This document shows positions 36,952 through 44,552 of a DNA stretch of 64,000 bases, one piece after another. Source of the DNA: Verrucomicrobiota bacterium (GTDB lineage Bacteria; Verrucomicrobiota; Verrucomicrobiia; Opitutales; UBA953); contig BJHS01000001.1 in the NCBI GenBank assembly GCA_014193315.1, positions 206,628 to 270,627 on the forward strand, given 5' to 3'. Position numbers and translations under genes: made by a program. The notes under the pieces were generated by a model. It had not been told where the DNA came from and made no database searches. It saw only the letters and a program-made list of their open reading frames with translations. Every line of letters begins with the position of its first letter. Within the stretch, counting starts at the first letter, position 1.

Positions 36952-38136
36952 ATGCGTCTGTTCGCCTTGCTCTCCGCCCTCGGTCTTTCCCTCATCGCGC
37001 CTGCCCAGGAGCGCGTCATCGTCGATGGCAGTATCGATGGCGTGGTGCCACGCGATGGGGTGCCGATCAACGTCGTCGCGGATGACCGGGCCTTCGGCGA
37101 TCAGGTCCGGGCCGCCCTCGGCGTGCACGGCGCCCTCAACCTGCGCCCCGATGCGTCCGCGCGCGTGACCATCAGCCGATCCGCGCTTACCGCGACCGCC
37201 GCCTGCGATCACCCGCGGTTCGCCTTTCAGACCTCGGTCGAGGGGCGCGATGAGCACGACCTCATCCTGCAAGTCGCCGATGCCATCGTCGTGGGACTCG
37301 GGAAGCGCTGGCAGCTCAAGCCGCTTTTCGCCGGCACCAAGGTCGCGTTCGTCTCGCGCTACAGCGGCAAGCAGGAAATCTACGTCACGAACCTGGCGCG
37401 CTCCCGCTTCCTTCGCCTGACCAACTACCAGAGCACCACGAACAGCCCGCGCTGGTCGGCCGATGGCGCCCGCGTCTATTTCGTGACTTCCTACCGTTCC
37501 GGTTTCCCGGAAATTCTTTCCTCCAATGGTATCGGCGAGGCGGCCAAGGTCATCACCAACGTGCGTGGCGCGCTGGGTGGCGCCAGCAGCGGTCCCGATG
37601 GACGCATCGCCTTCGCTTCCTCGAACAAGGGCACCATGGACATCTTCGTCGCTGGCCCGCATGGCGAGTCGCCGCGCCTCGCGGTCGGCACCGAGGGGGT
37701 CGATTCGGATCCCTGCTGGTCCCCCGATGGCACGCGCTTCGCCCTGACCAGCGGACCGCTTGGCCATCCCGGCATCTACTTGGCCAACACCGCCGGCGGC
37801 GTTCTGACCCGCGTGGCGACGGGATATAACTACAGCACCGAACCGCGCTGGAATCCCGTTTTCCCGAACCAGATCGCCTTCACCTACCAATCCGGCGGTC
37901 TCGGTCTCGGCTTGATCGACCTCGGTGCGGGTGCCGTGACCAAGATCCCGGCGGTCAGCGCCCTTAACCTTTCGCACGCGAGCTGGTGCGCCGATGGCCG
38001 TCACTTGCTGGCGACGCAGGAGAGCGCCAGAACCGGCTGGATTGTCGTGGTCGACACGGTCTCCGGCAAAGTGACTCGCCTGAGTCCGGCGGCGATGGGC
38101 GACTGCTCCGAACCGGATTGCTGGGTCCGCCGCTGA
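36952..38136 (+). CDS. TolB-like beta-propeller protein, exported
   Basis: A 394-residue exported protein with signal peptide MRLFALLSALGLSLIAPAQE. An N-terminal TolB-like domain (about 20-120) leads to a six-bladed-propeller region. It shows repeated blade motifs: AFVSRYSGKQEIYVTNLA, NSPRWSADGARVYFVTS, SDPCWSPDGTRFALTSG and EPRWNPVFPNQIAFTY. TolB works with Pal in outer-membrane integrity. No tolQRA or pal gene is nearby, so the name tolB is not applied. The start follows GTTCC. A WD40-like PD40 protein of other role is possible. Confidence 0.8.
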   Translation: MRLFALLSALGLSLIAPAQERVIVDGSIDGVVPRDGVPINVVADDRAFGDQVRAALGVHGALNLRPDASARVTISRSALTATAACDHPRFAFQTSVEGRDEHDLILQVADAIVVGLGKRWQLKPLFAGTKVAFVSRYSGKQEIYVTNLARSRFLRLTNYQSTTNSPRWSADGARVYFVTSYRSGFPEILSSNGIGEAAKVITNVRGALGGASSGPDGRIAFASSNKGTMDIFVAGPHGESPRLAVGTEGVDSDPCWSPDGTRFALTSGPLGHPGIYLANTAGGVLTRVATGYNYSTEPRWNPVFPNQIAFTYQSGGLGLGLIDLGAGAVTKIPAVSALNLSHASWCADGRHLLATQESARTGWIVVVDTVSGKVTRLSPAAMGDCSEPDCWVRR

Positions 38137-38148
38137 GGCGCGGCCCGC

Positions 38149-39843
38149 TCACTCGGCGGCGCTAAGCGGGGCGGGGATCGGTGATTCGACCGGACGGCTG
38201 TAGACCTGCAGGTCGGCCAACACCTCGAACGGGACGACCTGGGCGACGGCGAACTTGTCGTACGTCGCGGCATCGACGGCCAAAACCAGGCTGTCGGAGT
38301 CCTTTTCCCGGGCCACGGTGAGAAAGTGCCACTGCGGCGAGGTGCGTTCCGCGGCCAGGTCGCGACCGCCAACGCGAGCCTTGGCGACACAGCGGCGTCC
38401 GCCGGTCACGGTCTTGGCGACGACCTTGTACTCCTCGAGGGCGAGGAACTGCTCCTTGGGGATCTCGGTGCTGACGAGGTCGCGGCAGGCGAGGAACTTG
38501 GAGCCCCAGGCGAGGTAGACCGTGTCGTTGTTGATTTGCGCCGTCACCAGCACGCGGGTCGCGGCGGTGGCGGGCTCCAGTTTACCGGTTTCCGCGACGG
38601 CGAAGGACCCTTTCTCATCGACTTTGACTTCCTTGGCGTTGGCGCCGAGCACCCAGGCGGCGAGTTCGGCCCCAGGCCCCGCGTTGAACTCGCTCCAGAG
38701 TTTGCCGCGGGCGGCCGGGTTGACGTTGATCTGCAGGCGGTTCTGTAGCTCGCGGAGCTGGCCGGCAAAGGCGCGGAGTTTCGGTGCCCAATCGCGGTAA
38801 CTACCGGAAAGCTGGGCCCGGGTGCCGACGACGTTGGCGCTAGCTTCCGTCTCGGAGGCGCGGGCGCGGAACTCGACGCGCTCGATCATCATCTTGAGCT
38901 CGGCCAATTTCATGTTCTCCACTTCGGACTTCAATCGGGCGGATTCCGGCAGGGCAGGTTGGTCGGGGAAACCGCGGACGGTCTCCTGGCGCAGGGATTC
39001 GAAACCGGCATCGTCCATCAAGGGCGACAGGATTGCGTCCAGCACAAGGGATTGATCCTCGACTTGGTGGAGCGCCTTGGGCGGCATCGGTTCGGGCAGG
39101 ATGAAGAGGCGAATTGCGGGATCGAGTTTCACGTTCCACTTGCCGACCAAGGCCGCCAACGGGGTGGTATCCACCTCGCCCTTCACGCTGAAGAGGGACG
39201 CTTCATTGACGCGCAGGCGGGCAAGGAGCATCGCGCGTGCGGGGGAACCGGCGGCCGGCTTGGCGAAGACCGCGGCTTCGGCTTCCTTGCGGAGTTTCTC
39301 GAAGTTGCGTTGCTCGGTCTCGAGCCGCTTGGCTTGTTCCGCGACCTTGGGGTCTTCCTTGACCCAGGTGCCGGCGGCCTTGCCGAGCAAGCCGGAGACG
39401 GGCGTGTCGCCGAGGCCAAGGTAGGCTCCCAGCGCCAGCGCGACGAGGAAGGCGCCGAGGCCGGCGAAGCGATGCACGTTCAGCTGCGCCTTGATCCGCG
39501 CGATGTGCGCCGTCAGGGCCGTCTCCGCCTGCGCCGGCGAGATCTGGTCGACCGTCGCGGCGTCGGCCAGACCGTACATCAGCAACTGGCGGCGGACATC
39601 CGGGTCGAGGCGATTGGCCTGGGCGGCGATTTCCTCGTCGGTCTTCGCCACGGCTGGGGTCCAGGTGAGCTTCAGGCTGCTGCCGAAGGTGAAATGATTG
39701 GCGAGCGGCTCCCATTCGGTCGAGCCGACCGGGGCGCACAAAGTCTCGGCCGTCGCCGTACCGGCGGCGATCAAGTCCTGGATTTCGTATTCCGAGAGAG
39801 GTCCGCGGACCACGTTGTCGATGAAAAGGGCGAAGTGACGCAT
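38149..39843 (-). CDS. GYF_2-domain membrane protein (564 residues)
   Basis: The N-terminal 55 residues (ALFIDNVVRGPLSEYEIQDL, then AGSTEWEPLA-like spacing) match the GYF_2 pattern, a bacterial protein-binding fold. A helical stretch follows. A single transmembrane helix is at about 126-146 (FAGLGAFLVALALGAYLGLG). The rest (about 150-564) is probably periplasmic, with a coiled-coil-like EQAKRLETEQRNFEKLRKEA stretch and a beta-rich C-terminal half that I do not recognise. It is convergent with the TolB-like gene (12 bp) and divergent from rpoN. Confidence 0.7.
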   Translation of the reverse strand: MRHFALFIDNVVRGPLSEYEIQDLIAAGTATAETLCAPVGSTEWEPLANHFTFGSSLKLTWTPAVAKTDEEIAAQANRLDPDVRRQLLMYGLADAATVDQISPAQAETALTAHIARIKAQLNVHRFAGLGAFLVALALGAYLGLGDTPVSGLLGKAAGTWVKEDPKVAEQAKRLETEQRNFEKLRKEAEAAVFAKPAAGSPARAMLLARLRVNEASLFSVKGEVDTTPLAALVGKWNVKLDPAIRLFILPEPMPPKALHQVEDQSLVLDAILSPLMDDAGFESLRQETVRGFPDQPALPESARLKSEVENMKLAELKMMIERVEFRARASETEASANVVGTRAQLSGSYRDWAPKLRAFAGQLRELQNRLQINVNPAARGKLWSEFNAGPGAELAAWVLGANAKEVKVDEKGSFAVAETGKLEPATAATRVLVTAQINNDTVYLAWGSKFLACRDLVSTEIPKEQFLALEEYKVVAKTVTGGRRCVAKARVGGRDLAAERTSPQWHFLTVAREKDSDSLVLAVDAATYDKFAVAQVVPFEVLADLQVYSRPVESPIPAPLSAAE

Positions 39844-39967
39844 GCAGTCGGGATAACCTAGGGAGAGGCGTTAGGAGCCTGTCGACCCGACCCCCATAGG
39901 CAAGCCGATTGGGGTGCGGTTACCCTTTGCCAAACCAGTCGGACTTTGCTCCAATCTTGTTGCGTCC

Positions 39968-41416
39968 ATGGCCCATCAAGGCATCAACCAATCTCAGAAG
40001 CAGGTGCAGGGCCTCGTGCTCACCCCCCAGCTTCGCCAGTCCCTGCGGATCCTGCAGGTGCCGGCCGCCGAGTTGCTGCGCGAAATCGGCGAGGAGATGG
40101 CGGCCAACCCTTTGCTGGAGGAGGTCGAACCGACTTCGCCGGAGCGGCTGGACTCGGCCCCTGCGGCCGACGACCCGGAGGAAGATGGCCCGCGGGAACT
40201 CGCCTTAGGCGACGACGATTTCGACGCCTTGAAGCGCATGAAGGAGGACTGGGATGAAAGTTATTATGAGGAGATCCGCTCCCAGGGTTACACGCAGGAG
40301 GATGAGGAACGCCGCCGCCACCTGATGGAGTCGGCCACGGGCGAGGCCTCCCTGGCCGAGCATCTCGCCGAGCAGGCGCGGACGGCCGCGGAGGATCCGG
40401 CCGTGCTGGAAGCGCTCCGCCTGCTGATCGACGCGCTCGATGAGCGCGGTTTCCTTGAGGAGGACCTTTCGTCCCTCGCGCTCCGTTCCGGGCAGCCGTA
40501 CGAGGCGGTGGTCATGGCGCACACGTTGTTGCTCGCTTTTGATCCGGCGGGAATCGGGTCCCGCGACCTGCGCGAGTGCTTTCTGGCGCAACTCCGGCAA
40601 CGCGGTCGGGGTCTTTCCACCGCCGCCCGTCTGGTGGCCGATTGCTGGGAGCCGATGATGGCTCGGCGGCTGGAGGATTGCGCCCGGCAGCTCGACCTGG
40701 AGATGGACGATATCCGGGAGGGGCTGGCGGAACTGGCCAAGCTTGAGACGGTCCCCGCCCGCCGGTTTGCCCGCGACGATAACCGCGTGGTCACGCCCGA
40801 CGCGACGGTCGAGCTCGACGACGAGGGCCGGTGGAGGGTCGGGATGGACGATCGCCATGTGCCGAAGCTTCGGCTCGTGCCAGCTTACAAGGACATGCTC
40901 GCCGGCAATACCCTGGGCGACCAGGAACGCGCTTACATCCTCGAGCGGATGCGCCAGGGCAAGTTCCTGATCGGGGCGATCGAGGAACGCCAGCGCACCA
41001 TCGAGCGGCTCGCCCACATCATCGTCGACCGCCAAGGCGATTTCTTCGAACACGGTCCCGCCCGCCTCAAGCCCCTCACCATGACGGACGTCGCGAAGGA
41101 GATGGGCGTCCATGAGACCACGGTCGGCCGCGCCGCCGCGAACAAGTGGATGCTGACGCCGCACGGGCTGCGGGAGTTTCGCTGGTTCTTCACCTCCGGG
41201 GTCTCGACGACCGATGGTGGCACCGTCGCGCAAGAAGGGGTTCAGGAGATGATTGCGGATATTTTGGCCCGCGAGAACCCGGCCGCGCCGTTGGCGGACG
41301 AGGCCATCACGGCCGAGCTGCGTAAGCGCGGCGTGCAGATCGCGCGCCGCACGGTCGCCAAGTACCGCGAGGGGCTGGGTCAGCCCTCCGCGCACATGCG
41401 GCGCCAGCGGCTTTGA
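39968..41416 (+). CDS. rpoN: RNA polymerase sigma-54 factor
   Basis: A 482-residue alternative sigma factor. Region I begins after MAHQGINQSQKQVQG with LVLTPQLRQSLRILQVPAAE and the NPLLEE motif. The acidic region II is followed by the core-binding domain. The DNA-binding part has TMTDVAKEMGVHETTVGRAA (helix-turn-helix). The RpoN box is IARRTVAKYREGLG, with ARRTVAKYRE intact. The ATG at 39968 is chosen because it yields the family N-terminus. No enhancer-binding protein is in the window; the NtrB-like kinase at 17861 might belong to this network. Confidence 0.95.
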   Translation: MAHQGINQSQKQVQGLVLTPQLRQSLRILQVPAAELLREIGEEMAANPLLEEVEPTSPERLDSAPAADDPEEDGPRELALGDDDFDALKRMKEDWDESYYEEIRSQGYTQEDEERRRHLMESATGEASLAEHLAEQARTAAEDPAVLEALRLLIDALDERGFLEEDLSSLALRSGQPYEAVVMAHTLLLAFDPAGIGSRDLRECFLAQLRQRGRGLSTAARLVADCWEPMMARRLEDCARQLDLEMDDIREGLAELAKLETVPARRFARDDNRVVTPDATVELDDEGRWRVGMDDRHVPKLRLVPAYKDMLAGNTLGDQERAYILERMRQGKFLIGAIEERQRTIERLAHIIVDRQGDFFEHGPARLKPLTMTDVAKEMGVHETTVGRAAANKWMLTPHGLREFRWFFTSGVSTTDGGTVAQEGVQEMIADILARENPAAPLADEAITAELRKRGVQIARRTVAKYREGLGQPSAHMRRQRL

Positions 41417-41419
41417 AGT

Positions 41420-42697
41420 TCAGGCCAGGCGCTTGAGCACCGCGGACCAGCCGAAGTTCGCCATGTCGGCGAAGAGGAATTGCACCCCAACCGTCCGACC
41501 GTCGGGGCGCTTGGCGGGGGCCGCAATCGCGGGTAGTCCAGCCAGCGAGCCCGGGGCGTTGAGCGCCAACAGGCGGGCGCGGTGCACCTCGTCGCAGGCG
41601 GCCTTACCGACGGCCGGGCCGGCGGTGGCGGGCAGGGCGATGAAGTGATGCCGGGTGAAGAGCACGCGAAACGCTTCGCTCACCCGTTGTCGGACGGACT
41701 CGGCCGCCTTCAGCTCCGCGGGCGTCCGGCGACGGCCGGCGTCGAGCCGGGCCCACACCGCTGGGTCGTAGTCCGCGCGACGTTGGTCCAGCCAGGCGGC
41801 GTGAACCCGTGCGGCGGCGTAACCGCCCAGCACCGGGTAAGCGGCCGCCGCGCCTTGGCATGCCAGCCGCAGGAGTTCGGTCGAGGCGAGGTTCTCTTGG
41901 GCCCCCGCGCGTAAGGCGAGTTCGCGCATGGGTGCGAGGTCCGCCGGCACGAGTCCCAGCCCGAGGTCGCCCGCCCACAGGCCAGCGCCCGCCGGAGGGG
42001 CTTCGCCCAGCACCGCGGCCGAGACCTGCGCGAGGTCTTGGGCGCTCCCTGCGATCCAGCCGGGGGTGTCGTAGCCCGGGGAAAGCGGGAAAAGATCGCC
42101 GACCGGCAGGATGTCGGGCGAGAGGCGCAGGCCCCAGACGCCGCAATACCCGCAAGGGACGCGAATCGAGCCGGCGGTGTCGGTCGCCAAAGCGAACGGG
42201 ACCAACCCACGCGCGACCGCGAAGGCGGCGCCGGAGGAAGAGCCGCCGGCGAGTATGGCGCCGTCGATCGGGTGCGGGCAGTCGCCGTAGTGCGGGTTCT
42301 CTCCGGTCAGCCCGAAGGCGAATTCGTTCAGCTGGGTCCGGCCGCATTCGATGGCTCCCGCATCCTGTTCGAAGGCCGCGGGCAGGGTGGAGGTACGCCG
42401 GGCCGGCCCGAGCACTTCCGGCAGGAACGTCGACCCCGCGAACGTCGGGTGGCCGGTCCGGAAATACAGGTCCTTGGTCAGGAAGGGCACGCCGCCCAGC
42501 GCCGCGTCGCGTCGCGGCCAGGCGTTCTCAAAGCGACGGGTCAGGCTGACGGCATCGGGCAGGCCGCAGAGCGCCGCCCGCTGTTCGGCGGGGGCGAGCG
42601 CCCCGAGCTTGAGGAGGAAAGCCTCCGCCGCCATGCGCGGACCCCGGGTCAGGGTGAACTCGCGCCAATCTTCGATCGAGCGCGGTCCGTCGTTCAC
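41420..42697 (-). CDS. Amidase-signature family hydrolase
   Basis: A 425-residue amidase-signature protein. The Ser-cisSer-Lys triad can be read from VPFLTKDLYFRTG (Lys), ILAGGSSSGAAFAVARG (cis-Ser) and ATDTAGSIRVPCGYCGVWGL (nucleophile Ser in DTAGSIR). Proteins of this type include allophanate hydrolase, AtzF-like and general amidases, and GatA is a relative; it is shorter than GatA and has no gatB/C neighbour. The GTG start at 42697 overlaps the upstream nuclease-like gene's stop as GTGA. The substrate is unknown. Confidence 0.82.
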   Translation of the reverse strand: MNDGPRSIEDWREFTLTRGPRMAAEAFLLKLGALAPAEQRAALCGLPDAVSLTRRFENAWPRRDAALGGVPFLTKDLYFRTGHPTFAGSTFLPEVLGPARRTSTLPAAFEQDAGAIECGRTQLNEFAFGLTGENPHYGDCPHPIDGAILAGGSSSGAAFAVARGLVPFALATDTAGSIRVPCGYCGVWGLRLSPDILPVGDLFPLSPGYDTPGWIAGSAQDLAQVSAAVLGEAPPAGAGLWAGDLGLGLVPADLAPMRELALRAGAQENLASTELLRLACQGAAAAYPVLGGYAAARVHAAWLDQRRADYDPAVWARLDAGRRRTPAELKAAESVRQRVSEAFRVLFTRHHFIALPATAGPAVGKAACDEVHRARLLALNAPGSLAGLPAIAAPAKRPDGRTVGVQFLFADMANFGWSAVLKRLA

Positions 42698-44052
42698 AGT
42701 TCGAGCGGGGTGCCCGGTTCCGGGTCGTGGACGCGCGTGCCCGGCATCCGCTGGGCCAGCGTCTCCTTCATCCAGGCGCGGGCGGGCGGGTCGCCATGCG
42801 TGAGCACGATGTCCTTCGGCGCGAGGTCGCGGGCGAAGTCCAGCAGCTCCTCGCGGTCGGCGTGGCCGCTCAGGTGGAAGCGCTCGACCTCGGCCCGCAG
42901 GATGGAGGTGTGGTCGAGGCTCTTGAACTTGAATTCGCCGCCGGGCGCCATGCCGATCAATTCGCCACCGGGAGTTTCCGGGTCGCAATAGCCCACGAAG
43001 AACACCGCGTTCTCGGCGTCGTCAAGGATGTTGGCCGCGATGCGCCAAGCCGGGGTTTTCTCCACTAGCATGCCGCTCGAAAGCACGTAGATACCCTGCG
43101 CCGGCAGGTTCTTGCCCGGTTGCACGTAGCGACGGGAAAGCGGCTGGACGCCGAGGTCGCGCAGGATCTGCCGACTGAACTTCACCTGCTTGGTCTTCTT
43201 GCTCGCCGCATCCATGTAGTCGCAGAGGTCCATCCCGAGGCCCGAGCAGAAGATGGGGACGTCGACCAGTTCGCCCTCGTCGGCCGCGTCCTGCAGGAGC
43301 ATCAGGATCTCCTGCATACGGCCGAAGGCGAAGGCCGGGAGGAGCACGTCACCGCCCCGGTCCGCGACGCGGTTGATCGCGTTGATGAGGCGATCTTCTT
43401 CCTTCTTGCGCGTCATCCCGGGGGCCGTAGCGGTGGCCCCGCGAGTGCATTCCATCACCAAGGTGTCGACCGGGGTGCTGGGGAAGTTGGCGCCAGCCAC
43501 CGTCCGTTGGGCTTGGAAATGCACGTCGCCCGTGAAGAAGTGCTTACGTTTACGGTGTTCCACCAGCACGCCGACCGCGCCGGCGACATGGCCCGCGAGG
43601 TGGAAACTCAGCGCGACCTCCTCGCCGCCGCGACCGATGATGCGGGGGTTGGCGAGCGGGACGGCCGCGAGGGCATGCTCGACGCGTTCGACGTCCTGCT
43701 CGACGTAGAGCGGGTAATCCGCGTTGCCGGTCTCCTCGCGCTGGCGCTTCATGACCTGGATCGAGTTGGAGAGCAGCCGGCGGACGAAGAGGGTGGTGGC
43801 CGCCGAGGCGTAGACCCGCGCCCCAGGGTGCTGGCGGATCAGCAAGGGCAGCGAGCCCAGGTGGTCCAGGTGGCAATGCGTGAGGATGACGCCGTCGACG
43901 CCGCCTTGGATCTTATCCAGTTGCGGCAAGGCCTTGCGCCCATCGAGTTTGGGGTGAAGGCCGCAGTCGAGGACCAGCCGCAGGCCGCCGAACTCGGCGA
44001 GCATGCAGTTGGCGCCGATTTCGCGGCCGGAGTTGAGGTCGGTAAGTCGCAT
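42694..44052 (-). CDS. Beta-CASP metallo-beta-lactamase-fold RNase-like protein
   Basis: A 452-residue protein of the MBL/beta-CASP nuclease family (RNA 3'-processing, CPSF-73-like/YsH1-type). Motif 1 is DCGLHPK, motif 2 is LTHCHLDHLGSLPLL (HxHxDH), motif 3 is FHLAGHVAGAVGVLV, and motif 4 is FFTGDVHFQA. The beta-CASP domain holds VMECTRGAT and LPAFAFGRMQEILMLL, and later FHLSGHADREELLDF and LTHGDP. It probably acts in RNA or DNA cleavage in the cytosol. Its ATG overlaps the apaG stop by one base (TGATG), which suggests coupling. Confidence 0.88.
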   Translation of the reverse strand: MRLTDLNSGREIGANCMLAEFGGLRLVLDCGLHPKLDGRKALPQLDKIQGGVDGVILTHCHLDHLGSLPLLIRQHPGARVYASAATTLFVRRLLSNSIQVMKRQREETGNADYPLYVEQDVERVEHALAAVPLANPRIIGRGGEEVALSFHLAGHVAGAVGVLVEHRKRKHFFTGDVHFQAQRTVAGANFPSTPVDTLVMECTRGATATAPGMTRKKEEDRLINAINRVADRGGDVLLPAFAFGRMQEILMLLQDAADEGELVDVPIFCSGLGMDLCDYMDAASKKTKQVKFSRQILRDLGVQPLSRRYVQPGKNLPAQGIYVLSSGMLVEKTPAWRIAANILDDAENAVFFVGYCDPETPGGELIGMAPGGEFKFKSLDHTSILRAEVERFHLSGHADREELLDFARDLAPKDIVLTHGDPPARAWMKETLAQRMPGTRVHDPEPGTPLEL

Positions 44053-44441
44053 CAGGAAGGGTCGGTGGGCGGGGTCATTGGGAAGGCCGGAATACGCACG
44101 AAAACCCGGCGGCCATCGGCCGTGGTCCCGTGGAAGGCGCCCTCCGCCGTGAGGGGGGCCCCGGTCAGGTGATAACTGTTGTAGGAAAATTTTCCGCCCG
44201 GGGGGAGGGTCGGGGTCTCGCCGACGATCCCGTCGCCCTCGACGACCTCGACCGTGCCATCCTCGCCCCGGAGGACCCACTTTCGGCCGAGGAGACGCAC
44301 GGTCTCCTGGGAGACGTTAGTAATCGTCAGGAAATAGACGAAGGCGTGAGGGGTCTCCGGGGGGAAGTTGGCGTCCCGATGGTGGACCACCTTGTCGATG
44401 ACGACCCGGAGGCCTGGAAGTTCCTGTCCGGTGGCTTGCAC
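44052..44441 (-). CDS. apaG: ApaG domain protein
   Basis: A 129-residue protein with the ApaG immunoglobulin-like fold: LRVVIDKVVHHRDANFPPET, AFVYFLTITNVSQETVRLLG, the RKWVLRGEDGTVEVVEGDGI segment, VGETPTLPPGGKFSYNSYH and EGAFHGTTADG. ApaG was associated with Co/Mg resistance in enterobacteria; its function is unsettled. The GTG at 44441 gives VQATGQELPG, near the family N-terminus; no better start was seen. It is first in a unit with the MBL nuclease and amidase genes, and divergent from the large fusion gene. Confidence 0.85.
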   Translation of the reverse strand: MQATGQELPGLRVVIDKVVHHRDANFPPETPHAFVYFLTITNVSQETVRLLGRKWVLRGEDGTVEVVEGDGIVGETPTLPPGGKFSYNSYHLTGAPLTAEGAFHGTTADGRRVFVRIPAFPMTPPTDPS

Positions 44442-44552
44442 GTGCCCCCGAGCAAAGAGGGGTCGACCGAAGTAAGGAAGCCATAAATCCGACAACCTCC
44501 GAATTTCAAGGGGTTCCCGCCTTGCACCTCCCGATTTGCCCCCCTTTGATGG